This document shows, piece by piece, positions 26,578 to 34,753 of a DNA stretch of 64,000 nucleotides. The translations under genes and the position numbers were made by a program. Under the pieces are notes generated by a model. The model made no database searches and was not told where the DNA came from. It was given only the letters and a program-made list of their open reading frames with translations. This stretch comes from an uncultured Eubacteriales bacterium (GTDB lineage: Bacteria > Bacillota > Clostridia > Oscillospirales > Acutalibacteraceae), in contig CAKSDI010000002.1 in the NCBI GenBank assembly GCA_934445035.1, forward strand, positions 1-64,000, written 5' to 3'. How positions within the stretch are numbered: position 1 is the first letter of the stretch; every line of letters starts with the position of its first letter.

Positions 26578-28130
26578 ATGAAAATTTGTTTGGCTATGGT
26601 GTATAATGGCAATCCGTTTGAAGCTTTAGGTATAGAAGCGTTAGCAACATATGTTCAAAATTTTTGGATATGATGTAGATTTAAAAATGATTAATTCTTC
26701 TAAAATAAAAAATAGCGATATATTACAATTGTTTAAAGAAAGTTATTCATTTGTGGGCTTTTCGGTATCATATTCAAATATTAATGATACATATCAGTTA
26801 TGTAAGATTATAAAAGAAAATCAAAACTCAAAAATATTTGTTGGCAGCCAATATGCAACTTTAAATGCAAAGGAAATACTTAAAGATTGCGAATATATCG
26901 ATTTTGTCATATGTGGAGAGGGAGAATTAGTGCTAAAAAATATTTTAGATAATTACAAAATTCATACTAATATTAATTTTATTGGACAACTTGATGGAGT
27001 ATTGACTCGCGAAAAGAATGAATACTCTATTGTAACAATAGATGAAAATTTATTTATTCCGATAAAACATACATTATTAGGTGAAAAAATATTTCAAAAT
27101 GTTCTAATGGCTCGAATATATTCATCTAGAGGTTGTTGTGCCAATTGTTCGTTTTGCACACATAATTGTTATAATACTTCAAAAACTTGGCGTGGAAGAT
27201 CTGTCAAAGAAGTGTTCGATGAAATGGTAGATGTACATCAAAAATACGGAATTAGTGTATTTATGTTTAACGATAGTTCAATCGAAGATCCGGGCTTTCT
27301 TGGAAAAGCAAGATTAGAAGAGTTGTGTGAACATATGTTGAAATATGAAGATGAACTATATGTTTTTTGTTATATTCGTGCAGAAATTTTTTCGGAAAAA
27401 GATGGTCAACTTCTTGAAAAGATGCATAGTGCTGGAATCGTATCACTGTTTGTTGGTATAGAATCAGCAAACGAAAAAGATTTAAAATTATATAATAAAA
27501 TAGCTAATGTGCAACAAAATGAGCAAGCAATGCAACTTTTTAAGAATAAAGGATTTCGTATTATGCCGGGATTTATTATGTTTAATCCCTTGTCGGATAC
27601 AGATACATTGTATTCAAACTTTATGTTTTGTAAGAAACATGAGCTTTACTTGTCTTGCTATTATGAAAGTCAGTTGGCAATATTTAAGGGCGCGAAAATC
27701 GAAAGTCATATAAGAGAAAAAATTTATTAGATAATGAATTCTCATATAAAAATCCATATGCATATGGATTCCAGAATGCAAAAGTCAATGATATGTTTAA
27801 TGCGATACAATACCAAAAACAGCAAGCAACGTTCTATGAAATCGAGAAGGGTTTTGAGTTTTTTGAGCCGCTATATTCAGCTGCTATAAATATTTATAAT
27901 CGAAAAAACAAAGTTGAAGAAAAAAATATCTTTGAACCTCTAAAAAAGAATTATTTAGTGTAATGATAAAACATTTTGAACTTTTGTTTACTGGCGATAT
28001 AAATGGCTTTAGAAAGGATGTTCCATATTTTGATGATGCTATGAACAAAATATACAAAAAATATGAGAAAATGAAAAGTGAGGCATATTTAAGTAAACCA
28101 TTTATACAATTTATTAGAGAACGAAAATAA
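26578..28130 (+). pseudogene. B12-binding-type radical SAM enzyme, multiply frameshifted
   Basis: ATG 26578 with AAAGGAG upstream begins MKICLAMVYNGNPFEALGI, a cobalamin-binding-type N-terminal domain. The frame breaks at ~26660 (T-run), resumes as FGYDVDLKM through the radical SAM motif CCANCSFC (~27135-27160), breaks again at ~27720 (AAAAAATTT), and a third time at ~27962, ending KPFIQFIRERK. Restoring all three gives one protein of about 515 residues. Such enzymes methylate or rearrange unactivated carbons. Its place after the peptide gene suggests a maturase that has been lost, unless the indels are sequencing errors. Confidence 0.8.
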
Positions 28131-28157
28131 ATATTTCAATAAAGAGGCTTGTTTTTC

Positions 28158-28186
28158 TTGACTAAAATGAAGCAATATGTTATAAT
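28158..28186 (+). promoter_or_regulatory. Promoter of the T-box/valS unit
   Basis: TTGACT at 28158-28163, a 17-base spacer, then TATAAT at 28181-28186, a near-consensus sigma-A promoter. Transcription would start near 28193, at the 5' end of the T-box leader, so this gene is expressed independently of module B. Confidence 0.88.
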
Positions 28187-28192
28187 ATTAAG

Positions 28193-28452
28193 AAAATGAA
28201 AGCTTAGATGGAGAGTAGTATGTTGGTATATCTTCTTAAGAGAGAAGATGGTTGGTGAAAATCTTCGGAGATACCAATGGAAGTAGCTCCTGAGTTTGGA
28301 AAGAACCTATAATCGTTTGATTATAGTAGTAGAATCCGACGGTGAGTAAACATCGTTAAAAAATCGAAACGAGAGCGCTTATAGCGAACTTAGGTGGTAC
28401 CGCGAACAATTCGTCCTGAGATGATAAATAATCATTTTGGGACGTTTTATTT
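28193..28452 (+). ncRNA. T-box leader, specifier GUA (tRNA-Val)
   Basis: Stem I elements are visible: GAGAGTAGTA near the 5' side, AGAGAG (28239-28246 area) and GGTTGGTGAAAAT at the distal loop, then the specifier region GGAAGTAGCTCCTGAG, where GTA (28283-28285) is the specifier codon, i.e. valine. The T-box sequence GGTGGTACCGCG is at 28392-28403. The terminator hairpin CGTCC...GGGACG with TTTTATTTTTT spans 28411-28452. Uncharged tRNA-Val should stabilise the antiterminator and switch on the synthetase downstream. Confidence 0.92.
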
Positions 28453-28468
28453 TTTAGGAGGAGTTTAA

Positions 28469-30856
28469 ATGTTAGAATTTGAAAAACGTTATGATGGAAT
28501 TGCGATTGAGCCTCAAATGCAAAAGTATTGGGAGGATAATCATGTTTATGATTTTGTATTGGACGAATCTCGTGAAGTGTATTCAATCGATACTCCGCCT
28601 CCAACAGTGAATGGAAGTCTTCACATTGGTCATATATTTAGTTATACTCAAGCTGAAATGATTGCTAGATATCGCAGAATGAAAGGATATAATGTGTTTT
28701 ATCCGTTTGGTTTTGACGATAACGGACTTCCGTCCGAACGTTTGGTTGAAAAGGAAACAAACATTAAAGCTTGTGATGTTCCAAGGAGCGAATTTTGCAA
28801 TAAATGTGTTGAAATAACACAAAAATACGAAAAAGAATTTATGACACTATGGAAGTCAATGGGTTTCTCATGCGATTGGAATTTACAATATTCTACCTGT
28901 AGTACTAACACTCAGCTTTTATCACAAAAGTCTTTTGTAGAACTTGCGAAAGCTGGATATGCATATATTCAGGAATCTCCAGTTCTGTGGTGTACTGAAT
29001 GTAAAACATCAATAGCTCAAGCGGAACTAGAAACAAAAGAATTGGATAGTTATTTTCATTATATACCATTCGTTGTTGATGATATGGTATTAGAAGTTGC
29101 AACGACTCGTCCAGAGTTGTTATATGGAGTTGTGTCAGTTTTTGTAAACCCCAATGATGATAGATATAAATCATTAATTGGCAAATTTGCTAAAGTACCA
29201 CTTTATAATTTCGAGGTGCCAATTATTGCTGATGATAAGGTTTCGATTGATAAAGGAACTGGTGCTGTTATGTGTGCAACATTTGGTGACATTACTGATG
29301 TGGAATGGGTAGAGCAGTATAAGTTACCATATAAAAAAGTTATACGTCCCGATGGCACCTTGGATATGAATGTTCCGTTTGTTGCTGGTCTCAAAGTGAA
29401 AAACGCTAGAAAAGAAATAGTGCGTCTTCTGCAAGAAAAAAAATTGTTGATTAAATCAGAGAGATTGACTCATATGGTTTCAGTTCACGAACGTTGTGGA
29501 ACGGAAATTGAAATAATACCCTCTAAGCAATGGTATATTGATGTCTTGAGTAAACGTGAAGAACTTCTCGCAGCAGGTGAAAAAGTGAATTGGTATCCAT
29601 CTGCAATGAAAAGCAGATATGTGAATTGGGTTGAAAATTTAAAATGGGATTGGTGCATTTCACGGCAACGATATTTTGGAATACCAATTCCTGTGTGGTA
29701 CTGTAAAAATTGTGGTAAACCTGTAATAGCGGATATTGAAGAATTACCGGTCAACCCGCTTGAAACAAATTATAAAGGTGTATGTGAATGTGGTTGTAGG
29801 GAATTTGACCCAGACAAAGCGGTTTTGGACACATGGGCCACATCATCTATTTCTCCATTATTGAATTTGGATAGTGCCAAAAGATATAAAATCGAAGACG
29901 ATTTTTTACCAATGTCAATGCGGACTCAAGCACATGAAATAATACGTACTTGGGCTTTTTATACCATAGTTAAAAGTTTGTATCATTCAGGGAATATTCC
30001 TTGGCGAGACATTATGATTTGTGGGTTTGTTCTTGCGAAACCAGGAGAGAAAATTAGCAAATCAAAAAATAACTCAAAATTATCTCCAAAGGAATTAATT
30101 GAAACTTATTCTGCAGATTCAATTCGTTATTGGGCTGCAAATGCTAGATTAGGAACGGACACCTTTTTTGATGTTCAAGAAATGATGGATTCGTCGAAGC
30201 GACTAATAACTAAACTTTGGAATTCGTCTAAATTTGTTATTTCGCACTTGTTCGATTTTGATCCATTGTATCAGCCTAAGTGTATTTTACCCGTTGACAG
30301 ATGGATAATTGAACGCACCAATGAAACCGTTATTGATGCATCAAAATGGTTGAATGAATATGAAATTGGATTGGCAAGAAAAGTAATAGATGACTTGTTT
30401 TGGAAAGATCTATGTGACTATTATATTGAGATTGTCAAGGAACGCTTATATCAACCTGAAAAACACGGAACAGAAGAGAGAAAATCTGCACAATATGCTA
30501 TATATTATTGTCTTTTAACCATTTTAAAAATGTATGCCATATATATTCCACACGAAACGGAGTATATATATATTAAAGGTTTGAAAGAATTTGTAGGTAA
30601 TATATCAATACATTTGACAGAATGGCCATCTCCAACTGCTCTTGATCAGGATATTCTTGCTTTTGGCCAAGCATTAAAGCAGGCTATTTCTGAAGTGCGT
30701 AAATATAAATCAGAGAATAATATGTCGATGAAGTCGGAAATCAATGAAACCGATGTTGTGTGCAATGTTAAATTCAAGAAGTGGTTTATTGAGAGTGAAA
30801 AAGACTTTTGTGCGTGTACCAAAGTGAAAAAAATAAATTATATATTAGTAGAATGA
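28469..30856 (+). CDS. valS: Valyl-tRNA synthetase (short, alternative type)
   Basis: A 795-residue class I synthetase: HIGH motif at residues 52-55 (SLHIGHIFSY), FDDNGLPSER, editing domain with TTRPELL and GTGAVMCATFGD, zinc-type CxxC pairs, and KMSKS as KISKS (GEKISKSKNN). The FDDNGLP block follows the archaeal/actinobacterial-like ValRS subgroup, not the typical Firmicutes form with MDHAGIAT. It lacks the long C-terminal coiled coil. The Val T-box confirms specificity. It stands inside a biosynthetic island between radical SAM and BtrH-like genes, so it is a candidate dedicated or resistance-conferring second ValRS. Confidence 0.88.
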   Translation: MLEFEKRYDGIAIEPQMQKYWEDNHVYDFVLDESREVYSIDTPPPTVNGSLHIGHIFSYTQAEMIARYRRMKGYNVFYPFGFDDNGLPSERLVEKETNIKACDVPRSEFCNKCVEITQKYEKEFMTLWKSMGFSCDWNLQYSTCSTNTQLLSQKSFVELAKAGYAYIQESPVLWCTECKTSIAQAELETKELDSYFHYIPFVVDDMVLEVATTRPELLYGVVSVFVNPNDDRYKSLIGKFAKVPLYNFEVPIIADDKVSIDKGTGAVMCATFGDITDVEWVEQYKLPYKKVIRPDGTLDMNVPFVAGLKVKNARKEIVRLLQEKKLLIKSERLTHMVSVHERCGTEIEIIPSKQWYIDVLSKREELLAAGEKVNWYPSAMKSRYVNWVENLKWDWCISRQRYFGIPIPVWYCKNCGKPVIADIEELPVNPLETNYKGVCECGCREFDPDKAVLDTWATSSISPLLNLDSAKRYKIEDDFLPMSMRTQAHEIIRTWAFYTIVKSLYHSGNIPWRDIMICGFVLAKPGEKISKSKNNSKLSPKELIETYSADSIRYWAANARLGTDTFFDVQEMMDSSKRLITKLWNSSKFVISHLFDFDPLYQPKCILPVDRWIIERTNETVIDASKWLNEYEIGLARKVIDDLFWKDLCDYYIEIVKERLYQPEKHGTEERKSAQYAIYYCLLTILKMYAIYIPHETEYIYIKGLKEFVGNISIHLTEWPSPTALDQDILAFGQALKQAISEVRKYKSENNMSMKSEINETDVVCNVKFKKWFIESEKDFCACTKVKKINYILVE

Positions 30857-30888
30857 GAGGCTGAGTTTACAAATAATTGTAAACATTG

Positions 30889-31270
30889 TAAGTCATCAAA
30901 TCCGATTTAACTTGGATTTGATGACTTGTGGTTGCAACAAGACAACCACTGGCTCTGCCGGTGGATAAAATGCTTTAGCTTTACCGATTACCGCCGCAGC
31001 GGTGGTGCCCATTGTCAGGGGAGTTGGACATTTTGAAAAAATGACTGAAGGGTAGTTGTTAATTTTCTCTCACCCAGTCTTTTACTATGCAAAATCCAGC
31101 TCCCTCGTCAGATGGAGCCGAAGCTAGTTGCATTTTATGCTCGTTAACGAGTCGTAGGGCAAGTGTTGCACGTGTGAAATTTTTCAGTGAATCTTTAGAT
31201 GCTTGCCGGCATAATGCCCTTCTAGGGCTATTCAAGCCTCCGGCTTAGCCGGAGATCCTGACTGTTTTTA
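30889..31270. mobile_element. Non-autonomous IS200/IS605-like palindrome element
   Basis: About 380 gene-free bases dense in hairpins: GTCATCAAATCC/GGATTTGATGAC (30893-30926), AACCACTGGC...GCCGGTGG (~30942-30964), GCCGCAGCGG, and at the right end AAGCCTCCGGC/GCCGGAG (~31230-31253). Subterminal imperfect palindromes at both ends without a transposase resemble MITE-like derivatives of IS200/IS605 elements. It separates valS from the BtrH-like gene. Assignment rests on structure only; exact ends are not resolved. Confidence 0.5.
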
Positions 31271-31287
31271 TAAAAGGAGTGATGGGA

Positions 31288-32394
31288 TTGTCTGGAAGAG
31301 TTTTGAGAATTTCTGATCCTACGCTTGTTTCATCTGAATGCTGGACATATTATAAGTTTGCTATAATGCAAACGAGTGATTTTTTCGATACATGGTTAGC
31401 AAATCATATGGAACTATACATTGATCAAAATGGAAATGCGGTTTTTGGAAATGATGGGATGATGTATCCATTATCGTATTACAGTGATATTTTGAATATA
31501 AGCGAAAAACACATTTTAGATGTACCTGCTGAGAAAGTTGTAGGCTTTCTAATTAAGCAAATTGATAGTGGCAATTATGTTATTCTTGATTTGAATTATA
31601 AAAGAATATTATTACCTGATACAAATGAATTTCAGTTACACGAAACTTTGATATATGGTTACGATCTTGAAAAGAAAGAATTTATAGTTCCAATAATGAA
31701 AAAGGGCGTTTTCAAGGAGAACAAAGTTAGCTTTGATGTTTTGGTAAAATCTTATCAAGAAAGTTTTAACTATTATCAAAGAGATATTAATCGCTTATTT
31801 AACAGAAGGTCATGGTTCTTAGGAATCACAATTATTCAACTAAAAAAGAATTGTGATAATGCAAACAAGTTTTACGATTTAATAAGAAAAATTAATATAC
31901 ATCGCGAAGGGAGAATCTATACTAAAAAAAACATATCTTCTGAAGAAGGCGATATAGGATATACTTTTTATACGGGCATCTCTTGTCTAAGTTATATAGT
32001 TAGTCTCATTGAAGCAAGCTTAGAAGATTTGTCAATTGAAAATGCTGCTATTGCAGAAAAATATTGGAAGGCCTGTTTGAAAATCTTAGAAAGTCAGAAA
32101 ATGATTTTGCATTTGATAAAATGGGCTTTTACTAATCTAAAGGTGAAAGATGCTGAAGGAAATTTACTTATAAAGGAATATGAACATTGCTGTAACAAAA
32201 CAAATGCTGCAGTATTGCTATTTTATAAATATCGAACACTAAAAGATGCAAACATAATTAATCGAATACTAAATAATTTAAGAGATTCACTTGTAATAGA
32301 AAAAAAGATATTACCAGATGTTGTGGAGTTGATAAAAAAACACTTTATCGATAATAAATTAAACAAAAGTGTTTGTATCAAAAATAATACATAA
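31288..32394 (+). CDS. BtrH/C39-like protein 3
   Basis: A protein of about 368 residues. TTG 31288 is chosen because AAAGGAG ends about eight bases before it; ATG 31282 and GTG 31279 lie too close to that site. The N-terminal half contains SSECWTYYKF (possible Cys) and HETLIYGYDLEKKEFIV, the same His-x3-I-x-G-Y-D layout as in the protein at 10619. The C-terminal half is helical. It probably belongs to the carrier-protein-linked BtrH-like group, though its role is unknown. Confidence 0.55.
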   Translation: MSGRVLRISDPTLVSSECWTYYKFAIMQTSDFFDTWLANHMELYIDQNGNAVFGNDGMMYPLSYYSDILNISEKHILDVPAEKVVGFLIKQIDSGNYVILDLNYKRILLPDTNEFQLHETLIYGYDLEKKEFIVPIMKKGVFKENKVSFDVLVKSYQESFNYYQRDINRLFNRRSWFLGITIIQLKKNCDNANKFYDLIRKINIHREGRIYTKKNISSEEGDIGYTFYTGISCLSYIVSLIEASLEDLSIENAAIAEKYWKACLKILESQKMILHLIKWAFTNLKVKDAEGNLLIKEYEHCCNKTNAAVLLFYKYRTLKDANIINRILNNLRDSLVIEKKILPDVVELIKKHFIDNKLNKSVCIKNNT

Positions 32395-32407
32395 GGATAT
32401 GGTAAGT

Positions 32408-32800
32408 ATGACTTCGAAATTAGTTTTACCTTTTGAAATTGAAGTTGAGATGCGAGCTTATCAAAACAATGAGTTTCCGTTTGGAATTAATAAAGCCAAT
32501 TTGGAGAATTTTGACATTTGGTTGTGTGGAAAACTAATAAATTGTGTCAGGTGGGGTTCTGGGGCATTCGACTCCTTTGACGAAGATCTATGGTCGGTAC
32601 GCGATGGTTTGACTTTTTCGCAAAATATCTATTTAGCACCACAATCGATGAGTTATAATGGATTTGATATAATTTCATTTAATAAGTCAATGTTACAAAA
32701 TGGATGTTATATTACGGGGGTATATAATGAGTATTATAAACCTGGGAAAAAGGCATATAACAAATTTAATTTCAATCATGATTATGTAATATTTGGATAG
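32408..32800 (+). pseudogene. BtrH/C39-like protein 4, C-terminally truncated
   Basis: 130 codons from ATG 32408. It aligns from its first residues (TSKLVLPFE) with the module A protein at 10619 (SKVILPYVE), and both share the Tyr-x-x-Phe-Asn-His-Asp block: YNKFNFNHDYVIFG here, YKEQHFNHDGLIIG there. The frame stops right after that Gly, where the homologue continues for another 209 residues. The DNA beyond is a palindromic repeat, so insertion of that element probably removed the 3' part. Likely non-functional. Confidence 0.7.
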
Positions 32801-33229
32801 CAAACAATAACACTTTTGCGGCAAGCAAAATATCTCGCCGAGCATGGCTCGGCATATCACTTGGTTTACTTTATGTTGTAATATAATAATGCTGCGCGTA
32901 GCGTAAACGCACATCAATTACATATTGTGCTATTCCGTCGCGCAGTCACAGATATAAGAGCATTGCGTGAACAATGCTCTTTTTTAACAAAATAAATTTC
33001 TTTCGGGATCTTTGAAATATTTGCGGGCGCGTGAAATGCCTTTACAAGGTTTTTTTATTAACATTACGATATAAGCTATTTGTTGCGCGAAAACCAAATT
33101 TTTTGTGTTGCTCAATAAACATTTCTCAGAAATGCAAAAAATGTAATCAACCCATGGTAGGAAAATTTAGACCACCGGTTTGTTGCTCTTAAAAAATGAA
33201 TATGATATAATTTATTTAGAGGTGATAAA
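32801..33229. repeat. MITE-like palindromic repeat and remnant region
   Basis: No gene. It contains small palindromes (GCCGAGCATGGCTCGGC at 32838-32854; GCTGCGCGTAGCG near 32890) and then ATTGTGCTATTCCGTCGCGC (32924-32943), which continues to 32950 and recurs in slightly altered form at 33572-33598. This patchwork resembles short intergenic repeats common in Clostridia. The rest, up to the XRE gene, shows no ORF or clear motif beyond the terminator at 32957. Confidence 0.5.
32957..32987 (+). terminator. Terminator at the end of module B
   Basis: Arms AGAGCATTG/CAATGCTCT around CGTGAA, followed by TTTTT. It closes the transcript of the BtrH-like genes. Confidence 0.85.
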
Positions 33230-33556
33230 ATGGAATGCATCAATAATGTGTTAGCGACAAATATTCTTAAATTTAGACAAATTCAAGGAATGACGCAAAA
33301 GGAATTGGCAGAAAAGCTAGGTGTCAGCAATCAATCGGTTTCAAAATGGGAGACGGCAAAATCCACCCCTGATATTGCACTTTTGCCGTTATTAGCTGAT
33401 GTTTTTCACTGTTATATTGATCAACTGTTTTCCCGCAAAGTGGTTACTAAACCTCATTTCGATCTTTGCACGGAATTTCCTTGGCCCGACGATACGATTA
33501 TGCGTGAGGTTTTGTGTAACGGCAGAAAAATAATTAAGATAAATCCGATCGGATAA
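33230..33556 (+). CDS. XRE-family regulator, apparently C-terminally truncated
   Basis: A 108-residue protein with a Cro/CI HTH at ~8-62 (MTQKELAEKLGVSNQSVSKWE, the typical Firmicutes form). After residue 75 comes FPWPDDTIMREVLCNGRKIIK, which in longer relatives opens a C-terminal beta-rich domain; here it stops after 20 residues. GAGGTGATAAA precedes the ATG. The following DNA starts with a copy of the 27-base repeat, so truncation by that element is plausible. It may still bind DNA. Confidence 0.8.
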   Translation: MECINNVLATNILKFRQIQGMTQKELAEKLGVSNQSVSKWETAKSTPDIALLPLLADVFHCYIDQLFSRKVVTKPHFDLCTEFPWPDDTIMREVLCNGRKIIKINPIG

Positions 33557-33571
33557 AATGAGATTTTATAT

Positions 33572-33640
33572 TTTGTGCGATTTCGTCGCGCAGTAACAAA
33601 ACAAAAATCCTATCACAGTTTGTGGTAGGATTTTTGTTTT
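33572..33640 (+). terminator. 27-base repeat copy plus terminator
   Basis: TTTGTGCGATTTCGTCGCGC (33572-33591), continuing to 33598, repeats 32924-32950 with about five differences in 27. It runs into a strong hairpin (AAAACAAAAATCCTA/TAGGATTTTTGTTTT, 33598-33640) that can serve as a terminator. Confidence 0.75.
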
Positions 33641-33745
33641 GTATTTTTAAGTCTTAATTTGCCTTTGCAGTAGAGTTTCCTTAAAAAAGAATATTTATTG
33701 CGGCATTGCCGTATGTATGTTATAATTATTATGAGGAGTGATTTT

Positions 33746-34330
33746 ATGACATGTGAAAATAAAAAACAAATTCCGATTTTGATCGTTTTAGCGGCATCAT
33801 TTTTAATCGAATCTCCTTTAAGAGCGACTTTACTTACAGTTTTGTCTTTTTCGCAGCCTTTAGCTTACTTAGTAACAAGTATTGTATTTTATGTTGCGTT
33901 ATTCGCGTGCTTTATGATCGGTTTTAAAAACAATATCAATTCAAAATCGATTTTAAAGTCGATTTGCCTGTCACTTGGGCTTTTTGTGTTTGAAAAAGTT
34001 ATCTCTGTATTTTTATTTGCAGAAATTATTGCTTTATCGTATGAAATTATAAGACCTATCGTTATATTTGCAGTTGTTTATTTGGGAAATTACTGGTTAT
34101 CAGGCAAAAAGCCGAGCTATAATAAAACGGTTTGGGTAATTTTAGGCGGAGCGTTTGTAATAGGTGCTTTATTTAATATTTTAGAGTATACTCGATTAAT
34201 TGCGGGTTTTCAAACTATGGGTAATGACTATTTATCCTATTTAAATATGTTAAATTCAACAAGCAGTGTTTACAGTATACTCTCAAAACTTTGTACTTAT
34301 ATATTTACATTTACATTATTTACAAAATGA
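33746..34330 (+). CDS. Small multi-pass membrane protein
   Basis: A 194-residue hydrophobic protein with about five membrane segments. ATG 33746 is chosen because GAGGAGTGA lies 5-12 bases upstream; the longer frame has no such site. It overlaps the next gene by the ATGA junction, so it is coupled to the small soluble protein and the barstar-like gene. I do not recognise a family. Immunity or CPBP-like membrane functions are possible but not shown. Confidence 0.6.
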   Translation: MTCENKKQIPILIVLAASFLIESPLRATLLTVLSFSQPLAYLVTSIVFYVALFACFMIGFKNNINSKSILKSICLSLGLFVFEKVISVFLFAEIIALSYEIIRPIVIFAVVYLGNYWLSGKKPSYNKTVWVILGGAFVIGALFNILEYTRLIAGFQTMGNDYLSYLNMLNSTSSVYSILSKLCTYIFTFTLFTK

Positions 34331-34746
34331 AAAATAATAAGTTAAGATATGTCGATAAAAAACCGAACGAATTACCGGGTGTGAGAAAGAAATCGTTTAT
34401 TCTTCCTTACAGGGGAGGAGAAATATGGTTTGAGCATCTTGACGGCATTTATCAGTATACCGAGTCAGCCATTCAAAAATTACACAAAGATACTTCATTA
34501 TTTCGCCGACCGTCATCACCGGAATATATTATTTTCGTTCTCGACGAAACAATCATTACGGAAGAATTGATTACGGAATTAGAAAATGCACTAATTAAGC
34601 CCGGCAAACAGTTTATGCGAGCAGCATTTGTCGGCGCTGACAGTCATTCTCGTAAAAAATTAAAAAAGGTATTATCGGGGCATGGGTTTGCGGTAGCTTT
34701 TTTTGATGGCATTGAGCCTGCAAAAGAGTGGATCTTAAAAGAATGA
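34327..34746 (+). CDS. Unknown soluble protein in the barstar operon
   Basis: A 139-residue protein starting at the overlapping ATG 34327. It has a central SPEYIIFVLDETIITEELITEL stretch and a GADSHSRKKLKK segment, suggesting an alpha/beta fold with alternating strands and helices (compare STAS-like or SpoIIAA-like proteins, not proven). The upstream in-frame start at 34291 lies inside the membrane protein gene and has no RBS. Eight bases separate it from the barstar-like gene. Confidence 0.55.
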   Translation: MKNNKLRYVDKKPNELPGVRKKSFILPYRGGEIWFEHLDGIYQYTESAIQKLHKDTSLFRRPSSPEYIIFVLDETIITEELITELENALIKPGKQFMRAAFVGADSHSRKKLKKVLSGHGFAVAFFDGIEPAKEWILKE

Positions 34747-34753
34747 GGAAACC

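Noticed and set aside
30889..31270. CRISPR-like array, because of repeated hairpins
   Set aside because: The palindromes differ from each other, there is no regular repeat-spacer period and no cas gene in the window.
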